Assembly (NCBI GenBank): GCA_002348385.1
Contig: DEBD01000022.1
Location: forward strand, 18,408 to 42,286
Direction of reading: 5' to 3'
DNA length: 23,879 nt
Source: Gammaproteobacteria bacterium UBA2965
GTDB lineage: Bacteria > Pseudomonadota > Gammaproteobacteria > Pseudomonadales > Azotimanducaceae
The position numbers and the translations under genes were made by a program. Position 1 is the stretch's first letter. The number at the start of each line of letters is the position of its first letter. This document shows, in pieces, positions 7,224 through 14,100 of the stretch. Below the pieces are notes generated by a model. That model ran no database searches. It was not told the origin of the DNA and saw only the letters and a list, made by a program, of their open reading frames with translations.

Positions 7224-8105
7224 GTGAAATTCGGCATCAGTATGTTTCCCACGGACTTCAGCGCCGGGCCCGCGGAGCTGGCGCGTGCCATCGAGGATCA
7301 CGGATTCGAATCGTTCTGGGTTTCTGAGCACTCTCACATGCCGCTCACCACCGAATTCCCGTTGGCAGACAGCGTGCCGCGGGACTACGCCAGCATGCTG
7401 GATCCGTTCGTGGCGCTTTCGGCGGCGGCGGCCGTTACCAGCAGCATCAAGCTCGGCACCGCCATCTGTCTGGTTCCTCAGCGAGACCCCATCAACTGCG
7501 CCAAAGAGGTTTCGAGTCTCGACCTGGTTTCCAACGGACGCTTCTTGTTCGGCATCGGTCCCGGCTGGAACGCTCCGGAAATGCGCAATCACGGCACCGA
7601 CCCGACGAAGCGAATTCAAACGATGTGCGAACGAGTCGAAGCGATGAAGGCGCTATGGACGATGGAAGAAGCCGAGTATCACGGACAGATAGAGGATTTC
7701 GATCCCGTCTGGCAGTGGCCCAAGCCCCTACAGGATCCGCACCCGCCCATTCTGGTGGCGGGCGCACACCCGAATGTACTCAAACGCGTTGTCGATTATG
7801 GCAATGGCTGGATTCCATTCGTGGTTCCCACACACACTGAACAAACGCGTGGCCGTATGACTTCCCTGGCCGAACTGAAGGAGTACATTCCCAGACTTCA
7901 CGAACTTGCGGATGAGGGCGGCAAACCAGCACCCAGCATTACCATCGTGGGCATGGCGCCCGATGCGGAGAGCTTTGCAACCTTCGAGCAACTGGGAGTC
8001 GATAGAGTCGTGCTTGGACTCACCCCTGCTCCCATGGAGGACGCCTTGAAGCAGCTCGAGCAAAACGTCGCCGCAATAGATGCCGCGGGCGGGCGCTTGG
8101 GCTGA
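7224..8105 (+). CDS. Luciferase-like (LLM) oxidoreductase, probably F420-dependent
   Basis: This is a 293-residue bacterial-luciferase-like TIM barrel. The start VKFGISMFPTDFSAGPAELA, the segment ESFWVSEHSHMPL, the TSSIKLGTAICLVPQRDP strand and NGRFLFGIGPGWNAPEMRNH are typical of the subgroup modelled as F420-dependent LLM oxidoreductases (TIGR03619 type). FMN use cannot be excluded. The GTG at 7224 is preceded by GGAGG five bases upstream, and the upstream ATG at 7143 would run inside the SDR gene. With the SDR it forms a two-gene unit 34 bases apart. It would catalyse hydride transfer or oxygenation on the pathway compound. No F420 biosynthesis gene is visible here, so the cofactor must come from elsewhere in the genome. 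Confidence 0.88.
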   Translation: MKFGISMFPTDFSAGPAELARAIEDHGFESFWVSEHSHMPLTTEFPLADSVPRDYASMLDPFVALSAAAAVTSSIKLGTAICLVPQRDPINCAKEVSSLDLVSNGRFLFGIGPGWNAPEMRNHGTDPTKRIQTMCERVEAMKALWTMEEAEYHGQIEDFDPVWQWPKPLQDPHPPILVAGAHPNVLKRVVDYGNGWIPFVVPTHTEQTRGRMTSLAELKEYIPRLHELADEGGKPAPSITIVGMAPDAESFATFEQLGVDRVVLGLTPAPMEDALKQLEQNVAAIDAAGGRLG

Positions 8106-8337
8106 AGCGTGAGCTCTGGCCCAGCAAGGCTTCGGCAAGGCGTTCGACCAGCTTACTATGTACCTATCTGCCCGGTGGTTTTTTGGTATCTATTTGATAT
8201 AGCCAGGGGAAATGGCTTCGCATGCCCTTGCCGAGATACTCCCCATAAGCCACAGCTCGCGAAGTCGGGTAAATACGACTAACCTCACCTCCCATCGCGA
8301 CTGCGCCGGACTCATTCAGATTATGGAGCAAAGAAAG
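8106..8337. other. Intergenic gap before the enolase-family genes
   Basis: These 232 bases separate the SDR-LLM unit from the next gene. AT-rich stretches such as TTTGATATAGC (8192-8202) and GTAAATAC are possible promoter elements, but no convincing -35/-10 pair and no clear terminator hairpin was found. The frame is open from an ATG at 8212, but the added N-terminal residues do not resemble the family. Confidence 0.35.
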
Positions 8338-9462
8338 ATGTCGCCAACGCATATTCTGGTCGATGACTGCGAACCCCTACCGATTGACGGGCTGGACGTA
8401 CTTCATCTTTCGATTCCTTTTGACCAGAGCGCGAGTGCGACGAAAAGCATGAACAGCGAGTTCTTACCGCAAGCAATTATTGTACGCCTGCGGGTCGGCG
8501 ACGTTGTTGGTCTTGGATACGCCTGGGATCTTCGAATCGGTCGGGCGAAGTCGATCAAAGCGGCTGCAGAAGACATCGCGCTCGACCTGGTTGGGCGTGA
8601 TTCACGCATGATCCGCGAACATTGGCAACGGAGCTACGCGCAGCTGCGCTTCATGGGCCTGCACCACGGGATCGGCCTCGCCGGCCTGTCGGCTATCGAC
8701 ATGGCATTATGGGACGCGCTCGGAAAAGGCGCGGGCCTTCCACTGCACCAGCTGTGGGGTGCTACGCGAACGGAGGTGCCGGCCTACCTGGGTGGGGGAA
8801 CGGGCACCACACCAGAAGAACTAGCCGACGAAGGTGAGAAGAACCGTGATGCAGGCTATAGCGCCATGAAGGCGCAGGTCGGGCACGCCGATTGGCGGCA
8901 TGATGTACAGCGCATAGCTTGTCTTCGCGAACGGGTAGGCGACGACTTCGAAATATTTGTGGACGCGCACATGATGTGGGATCGGCGCACCGCACATCTC
9001 GCCGCGCAAGGCTTTCTAGACTACGGCGTTTCGTGGTTTGAAGACCCCATGCCCGGGGAAGACCTTGAGGGCTACAGGTGGCTTCGCAGTATGACCGGCA
9101 TCCCGATTGTTCATGGTGAGAATGCATACACCAGACAGGATGTACTCAACATTCTTCGCGCGGACGCAGCTGACATCATCATGCTCGACTCTATGCATTG
9201 CGGGGGTCCGACCGAGATGCTCCAGGCTGCAGCCATCGCGGCCGCATACTTCGTTCCTGTCTCCTCCCACGCGTTCCATCCAATCGCACCACACTTCCTG
9301 GCAGCTTGCGACCAGTCCAGCTACGTTGAATATCATGACGCGATTAGAATTTTCGAGGGGGAACCTGAGCCGAAGAATGGGATCATACAGTTGTCCGACA
9401 AACCTGGCTTCGGTCTCGATCTTCCGCAGGAAACTGTGGATCGGTATCTGGTAGAGGACTAG
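8338..9462 (+). CDS. Enolase-superfamily enzyme, mandelate racemase-like, K-x-Q variant
   Basis: This is a 374-residue enolase-superfamily protein with an N-terminal capping domain and a barrel domain. Metal ligands fit Asp209 (FVDAH), Glu235 (WFEDP) and Glu261 (HGEN). The base dyad Asp284/His311 (LDSMHCGG; SSHAFH) marks the mandelate-racemase type. Where most members have Lys-x-Lys, this one reads Lys178-Ala-Gln180, so the usual second-lysine base is missing. The ATG at 8338 follows GGAG by nine bases and is preferred over 8212 and 8323. It is followed two bases later by a second family member. Such enzymes abstract a proton next to a carboxylate, giving dehydration, racemisation or cycloisomerisation. 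The substrate is probably a hydroxy- or sugar-type acid, but this is inference. Confidence 0.9.
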   Translation: MSPTHILVDDCEPLPIDGLDVLHLSIPFDQSASATKSMNSEFLPQAIIVRLRVGDVVGLGYAWDLRIGRAKSIKAAAEDIALDLVGRDSRMIREHWQRSYAQLRFMGLHHGIGLAGLSAIDMALWDALGKGAGLPLHQLWGATRTEVPAYLGGGTGTTPEELADEGEKNRDAGYSAMKAQVGHADWRHDVQRIACLRERVGDDFEIFVDAHMMWDRRTAHLAAQGFLDYGVSWFEDPMPGEDLEGYRWLRSMTGIPIVHGENAYTRQDVLNILRADAADIIMLDSMHCGGPTEMLQAAAIAAAYFVPVSSHAFHPIAPHFLAACDQSSYVEYHDAIRIFEGEPEPKNGIIQLSDKPGFGLDLPQETVDRYLVED

Positions 9463-9464
9463 CG

Positions 9465-10592
9465 GTGAATCACCCGCAGGGGGAGCGTGACCTAGGCGAG
9501 GTATCCCAGGCCCGAATCACCGGGGTCGACATACGCATGATCAACGTACCGTTAGGTCAACCGCTTGAAACTGCGGCTGGCGTTTTTCCAGCGTTACCTA
9601 TGGTGCTAGTTGATTTAGAAACTGACGCGGGCGTCACCGGGTGCGCGTACTTCTCAGCGTGTTTTTTACCGATGATGCTCAAACCAATTGCATTGCTGAT
9701 TGACGGCTTGAGCGAAATGATCATCGGCGATCGGTTGGCACCTGCAGAGATCGACCAAAAGCTGCGTCGAAACATGAGACTGGTCGGAGCGAAAGGGCCC
9801 GTGGCCTCCGCCATGGCGGTCATCGAAATCGCAACGTGGGATGCACTAGCCAAACACCGGCAGCTCCCGTTGTGCGAACTCCTAGGCGGTGCCCGCCAGA
9901 AAACCCCCATTTACCAGACAATCGTATCCATGGACCCCCAGACGGCCGCGGAGAAGGCGATCGAATCGATCGAAGTAGGATATGGAGGCGTGAAGTGCAA
10001 GCTCGGGCAGGCGGACCCTCAAGCGGATATCGCGCTGCTTACCGCTGTAAGAGCCGCTTGTGGTGATGGGTATCCGATAATGGGCGATTTCAATCAGGCC
10101 CTGTCTGTCGACGAGGCTGAGCAACGCATGGAATCGCTCGACGAACTGAACCTGACGTGGGTGGAGGAGCCGACGTTGGCCGACGATTTCGAGGGCCACG
10201 CCCGCATCACGGAGGCCGCGCGCACACCGGTTTCAATCGGCGAGAACTGGCAGGGGATAGCTGACGCACAACGAAGTTTGTCGATCTCCGCCTCGGACCT
10301 TGTTATGCCCGACGTGATTAGGATGGGTGGCATTACGGCTTGGCTGGAAGCGGCTCATCTAGCTGATGAGGCCGGCGTCGGCGTTTCGTCGCATGGGTAC
10401 TCCGAGATTTGCGTGCACCTCCTCGCGGTCGCTGCGCGCTCACAATGGCTGGAACATGTGGACGTCCTGGACGAGATTTTCCTGGATCCAATCAAGCCAA
10501 CGAATGGCGTAGCACTGCCCTCCCCCAAGCCAGGCGTTGGGATCTCGTGGAACGAGGACGCGATTAGGCGATTCCTCGTCAAATGGCGTTGA
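9465..10592 (+). CDS. Enolase-superfamily enzyme, mandelate racemase-like, full catalytic set
   Basis: This is a 375-residue relative of the preceding gene with the complete mandelate-racemase set: Lys177-Cys-Lys179, metal ligands Asp208 (GDFNQ), Glu234 (WVEEP) and Glu260 (IGENWQG), then Asp283 (PDVIRMGG) and His310 (SSHGYSE). It should form an enolate intermediate by proton abstraction alpha to a carboxylate, ending in racemisation or dehydration. The GTG at 9465 comes two bases after the previous stop with AGAGGA just upstream; an internal ATG at 9537 is less likely because it cuts into the first strand. Its last ten bases overlap the MFS transporter gene, so the three genes are very likely translationally coupled. 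The tandem copies differ enough to suggest different substrates or stereochemistry. Confidence 0.92.
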   Translation: MNHPQGERDLGEVSQARITGVDIRMINVPLGQPLETAAGVFPALPMVLVDLETDAGVTGCAYFSACFLPMMLKPIALLIDGLSEMIIGDRLAPAEIDQKLRRNMRLVGAKGPVASAMAVIEIATWDALAKHRQLPLCELLGGARQKTPIYQTIVSMDPQTAAEKAIESIEVGYGGVKCKLGQADPQADIALLTAVRAACGDGYPIMGDFNQALSVDEAEQRMESLDELNLTWVEEPTLADDFEGHARITEAARTPVSIGENWQGIADAQRSLSISASDLVMPDVIRMGGITAWLEAAHLADEAGVGVSSHGYSEICVHLLAVAARSQWLEHVDVLDEIFLDPIKPTNGVALPSPKPGVGISWNEDAIRRFLVKWR

Positions 10593-11944
10593 GCAGTACA
10601 CCTGCCCCTGCGCGGTTAGATCAGCCAACGCGAAAAGGCGGCCGACGGGCGTGGGCGATCGTCATCTTCGTCGCCCTATTCGGCATGATGTCCTATATCG
10701 ACCGACAGGCACTTGCAGTCGTCGTGAGCGATCTACGCCTCGATCTGGGTATTTCTGATGTCCAGATGGGATGGTTAATGGGGCCGGCGTTTTTTGTCGT
10801 TTTTAATTTGGCTCTCGTTCCGGCTGCGTGGGCCGCCGATCGTTGGAACCGTAAGCGCATAATCGTATTCGGTGTGGTCACATGGAGCCTGCTCACCATG
10901 GGCTCTGGATTGGCGCAGAGCTATGAACAACTCCTTTTGCTTCGTTGTGGCGTAGCACTTGGGGAAGCAATGCTGGCGCCAGCGGCATTGTCACTCATCG
11001 CCGGTATGTTTGAGCGCTATGAACGACCTCTTCCAACGGCGACGTACGTGGTTGGTTGCACAATCGGCGCCTCCGGATCTGCCTTGTTCACTGCCGCCGT
11101 GATGGACGCCGCAGTGGGACTGAATCTGACCGTTCCCTACGTTGGTGGCGAGGCACCTTGGCGGCTCGCGCTTCTGGGTGTCGGTTTGCCAGGCTTGATT
11201 CTCGTGACCGCGTTCGTGTTGGTTGCGTGGGAACCAGTCAGAAAACAAGACCACGAGCAAGATCGCACCGCGCCGGCCATCGGCAACCCCTCCGCTTCGT
11301 TTCTGCGAGAAAACTTACTGCTATACCTATTCGGGTTTGTATCGCTTTGCTTGTTTTTAATGAACATGAGCAGCGTGGCCCTTTGGGGACCGTCATTCTT
11401 GGTGCGGACGTTTGAGGTGACCCAAGTTCAGTCGGGATACATGATTGGTGTGTCATCTTTAATCGGAGGTGTTGCCGGCTCGCTGCTGCTTCCAGCTCTG
11501 ATCCGTCACTTCGTTCAGCAGCGTCGCACTAATGCGATGTCGAATTTAGTTCTGGGCACCATGATTGTTGCCGCGACCTGCGCGGTTGCAGCCGGGTTCG
11601 CCCCTTCGCTGTGGTTGGCAGTGCTGTGCATATTCGGCTTCATGTTTTTCGCCGGTGGGGCCGCGACCATGCCGACGCTGATGGTGCAGCTGTACGCACC
11701 CCAACAACTCACCGGCCGATTGTCTGCGGTTGCACTCTTTATTCTCTACTTCTTGAGCTATGGTTTGGCTCCCGTTCTCGTGCCCATGGTGGCAGATAGT
11801 TGGGAAACAGCTAGTCCTGCGGCGCTCGGCTACGCAATCGCGTCCGTGGCGCTCGGGTCGAGCCTCATTGCTCTACCGCTGTTTGCGGTCACGCGTCCGA
11901 TGTTTCGCAGCGCCGAAGCGGCGCTATCCAAGCGCGGCGAGTAG
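10583..11944 (+). CDS. MFS transporter, spinster/hexuronate-type
   Basis: This is a 453-residue major facilitator with about 12 hydrophobic segments. After a short basic N-terminus, the first segment ends SYIDRQALAVVV, followed by DVQMGWLMGPAFFVVFNLAL and the loop-2/3 motif AADRWNRKRI. This resembles the spinster-like and anion:cation symporter MFS groups common beside catabolic genes in proteobacteria. It should sit in the inner membrane and take up an organic acid or related solute. The ATG at 10583 lies inside the preceding enolase-family gene (overlap 10583-10592) with no strong ribosome site of its own, which fits translational coupling. It ends 17 bases from the convergent amidohydrolase gene. 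With the TonB receptor it would complete a two-membrane uptake path. Confidence 0.92.
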   Translation: MALSSTPAPARLDQPTRKGGRRAWAIVIFVALFGMMSYIDRQALAVVVSDLRLDLGISDVQMGWLMGPAFFVVFNLALVPAAWAADRWNRKRIIVFGVVTWSLLTMGSGLAQSYEQLLLLRCGVALGEAMLAPAALSLIAGMFERYERPLPTATYVVGCTIGASGSALFTAAVMDAAVGLNLTVPYVGGEAPWRLALLGVGLPGLILVTAFVLVAWEPVRKQDHEQDRTAPAIGNPSASFLRENLLLYLFGFVSLCLFLMNMSSVALWGPSFLVRTFEVTQVQSGYMIGVSSLIGGVAGSLLLPALIRHFVQQRRTNAMSNLVLGTMIVAATCAVAAGFAPSLWLAVLCIFGFMFFAGGAATMPTLMVQLYAPQQLTGRLSAVALFILYFLSYGLAPVLVPMVADSWETASPAALGYAIASVALGSSLIALPLFAVTRPMFRSAEAALSKRGE

Positions 11945-11961
11945 TAACGCTCACCGGCTGG

Positions 11962-13107
11962 TCAATGGGTGGTTAAGCCGTAAAGATCGATTACATTCTC
12001 CCGCAGCACCCACCTCTTTTCCTTTTCGTTCAAATGCTGCGTGTGCTTTGCCAAAAGATGATGGCTGTTTGGCCAACATGCATCTGGATGCGGGAAGTCG
12101 TTGGCCCAAAGTAACTGCCTAGGATTCATGTGGTGCAAGAGCTCTAGCGCAACCCAGTCATCCTGGAAGGTCAGGAAGACGTTCTTTTTGAAGTACTCAC
12201 TCGGCGGCTTGGGCATGATGTCGATCTTCAGATCACCCCGGTCATGATAGTAGTGATCCATTTTTTGCATCAGGTGGGGCGCCCAACCGGCATCCGCCTC
12301 GACGCAAACCAGCTTCAAATCAGGGTGGCGTTCAAAGACGTTCCCCCAGATGAACGTTCCGATGATGTCTTGATTCGCCCGCATCAGGGCCGTCATGTTG
12401 TTGGCCTTCGGGCCTCGAATTGTGTTGCCGGTCATGAAGTTGCGTTGATCACGTCCTGAAGTAAGAATGTGAAAGCTAATGGGCAAGTCCAGTTGCACTG
12501 CCGCCTTCCACAGGGGATCAAACACGGGATCGTCGTAATCCTCTTTGGTGCAAGGGTCGGCAGGCATAAGAACGCCCTTAAAGCCCATCTCGCTAATCGC
12601 CTGCAAATCATCAATCGCATCGGAAACCGAGCGCACAGCTGTTTGCCCCAAGCCAAATAGCCGGTCAGGTGCGTGCGAAACGAACTCCTGCAGCCACCGG
12701 TTGTAGGCCTGCATGCAGGCGGACTTGTAGTCAACATCGTCCAGCGAACAGATAATCATGCCGAGCGTTGGGTAGAGTATCTCCGCACTTACGCCGTCAC
12801 GGTCTTGATCGAGAAGGCGCTGTTTCGGATCCCATGCCCCCGTGTGAACGTCCTCCAGCGTTAGTTCTTCAAAACGCGCGGACCTTAGGTTCATGCCGGC
12901 GCACGCGCCACCTGCCGACGGAAACGGCTGAAAACCTTCCATAATGTAAACATCACCGCCCTTCGGACCGGGCTCGATATGAGGGGCGCGCTCGCGATAC
13001 TTGGGATCAATGTGGTCCCTGTAGCAATTCCCCGGTTCGACGATGTGTGAATCTGCAGAGATGAACTTCATCTCAAGCGTTGCTTGCTCGCTCGCTAGGT
13101 CGGCCAC
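11962..13107 (-). CDS. Amidohydrolase family 2 (ACMSD/LigW-like decarboxylase type)
   Basis: This is a 381-residue metal-dependent TIM barrel of the amidohydrolase-2 group, which includes aminocarboxymuconate semialdehyde decarboxylase, 5-carboxyvanillate decarboxylase and many hydrolases. The first strand has SADSHIVEP, with Asp19 and His21 in place of the common H-x-H. Further metal or base residues are His213 (SFHILT), Glu270 (CVEADAGW) and Asp337 (WANDFPH). The start is GTG at 13107 with GGGAGA about seven bases upstream. It is divergent from the TauD-like gene, with 85 bases between, and convergent with the MFS gene. C-C bond cleavage by decarboxylation of an aromatic or unsaturated acid is the likeliest chemistry; simple hydrolysis is the alternative. 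Confidence 0.9.
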   Translation of the reverse strand: MADLASEQATLEMKFISADSHIVEPGNCYRDHIDPKYRERAPHIEPGPKGGDVYIMEGFQPFPSAGGACAGMNLRSARFEELTLEDVHTGAWDPKQRLLDQDRDGVSAEILYPTLGMIICSLDDVDYKSACMQAYNRWLQEFVSHAPDRLFGLGQTAVRSVSDAIDDLQAISEMGFKGVLMPADPCTKEDYDDPVFDPLWKAAVQLDLPISFHILTSGRDQRNFMTGNTIRGPKANNMTALMRANQDIIGTFIWGNVFERHPDLKLVCVEADAGWAPHLMQKMDHYYHDRGDLKIDIMPKPPSEYFKKNVFLTFQDDWVALELLHHMNPRQLLWANDFPHPDACWPNSHHLLAKHTQHLNEKEKRWVLRENVIDLYGLTTH

Positions 13108-13154
13108 AGAGTCTCTCCCAACTGTCCTTGACGACCAGATGTAACACTGTAATT

Positions 13155-13179
13155 GTGCCTAGGCAACATGTGCCTTAGG
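13155..13179. promoter_or_regulatory. Candidate operator between amidohydrolase and dioxygenase genes
   Basis: GTGCCTAGG (13155-13163) and GTGCCTTAGG (13170-13179) form a direct repeat with a six-base spacer. Each is nearly self-palindromic, so the pair also reads as one imperfect inverted repeat. It sits between divergent genes, just downstream of TTGACG (13128-13133), a possible -35 box. No regulator gene is nearby. Binding is inferred from pattern and position only. Confidence 0.3.
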
Positions 13180-13192
13180 ACAGGGGGCAAAC

Positions 13193-14092
13193 CTGGCGCT
13201 ACAAATCGAATTCAGCTCCGCTCCACTCGGCCACGAGATAAAGGGTGTGGACCTGCGGAACCTCGATGATGCGACGTTCGCGGAAATAGAAGCAGCGTTC
13301 GACGAGTATGGCGTTATCGTGTTCCGGGATCAGTTCCTCACGCCCGCCGAACAGGTTGCGTTTAGTCGGCGCTTTGGCCCACTAGATCATTTCCCATATG
13401 GCCTTTTCAACATGGCGGATCACCCGGAAATCGTCATCCTGTCCAACATACTGCAGGAAGGAAAGCCCATTGGCATGAACGATGCCGGGCGCTATTGGCA
13501 CAGCGATATGTGGACGCTGGATCAACCGCCGCGTGGCTCGATGTTATGCGCAATCGAAGTGCCCGTCGAAGATAAGATCGCGCTGGGCGACACCTACTTC
13601 GCAAGTTCCACTCATGCCTTTGACACGCTGCCGCATGAGCTAAAGGCTAGAGTCGCAAGCCTCCATGGCGTATTTAGCACCGCAAGATACAAGAAATTTG
13701 TAGGGCACGAGAAACCCGACAATGTTTACCTGAAGGAGATCGTCAAAGCGGCCGCGGAGCAACCCGATAGTGAGGTTACGCATCCCTTGGTTCGAAAACA
13801 CCCCCGCACCGGAAAGACCTGTCTTTTTATCGTGGAGGGTGTCATCAGAACCATTTTGGAACTTGAGAATGCCGAAGCAAATGATTTACTCGACACATTG
13901 CTCGCCCACACGGTACGACCGGAGGTGACTTACAGACATCGGTGGCGCGTTGGCGACGTGGTAATGTGGGACAACTACTCGGCAATGCACCGCGCGATTG
14001 GTGATTTCGAGCTGCCGCTACGACGACTCATGCACCGCACCACACTGAGCGCTTCAGAAATGGAAAGTTCGCACGACGCAACGACAGGCTAA
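13193..14092 (+). CDS. TauD/TfdA-family Fe(II)/2-oxoglutarate dioxygenase
   Basis: This is a 2-oxoglutarate-dependent non-haem iron oxygenase of the TauD/TfdA family, which hydroxylates a substrate and so often releases sulfite, a phenol or an alcohol. The 2-His-1-carboxylate iron site is His103-Ser-Asp105 (YWHSDMWT) and His266 (MWDNYSAMHRA). The 2-oxoglutarate-binding arginine lies in LRRLMHRTT. The conventional GTG at 13247 gives 281 residues and cuts off the family N-terminus. In frame upstream the DNA encodes LALQIEFSSAPLGHEIKG, which fits the usual LGxEIxGVDL opening and begins at CTG 13193, five bases after AGGGGG. I therefore place the start there (299 residues), a rare start codon and the least certain point. 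The substrate is unknown. Confidence 0.9.
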   Translation: MALQIEFSSAPLGHEIKGVDLRNLDDATFAEIEAAFDEYGVIVFRDQFLTPAEQVAFSRRFGPLDHFPYGLFNMADHPEIVILSNILQEGKPIGMNDAGRYWHSDMWTLDQPPRGSMLCAIEVPVEDKIALGDTYFASSTHAFDTLPHELKARVASLHGVFSTARYKKFVGHEKPDNVYLKEIVKAAAEQPDSEVTHPLVRKHPRTGKTCLFIVEGVIRTILELENAEANDLLDTLLAHTVRPEVTYRHRWRVGDVVMWDNYSAMHRAIGDFELPLRRLMHRTTLSASEMESSHDATTG

Positions 14093-14100
14093 GCGTCGCG

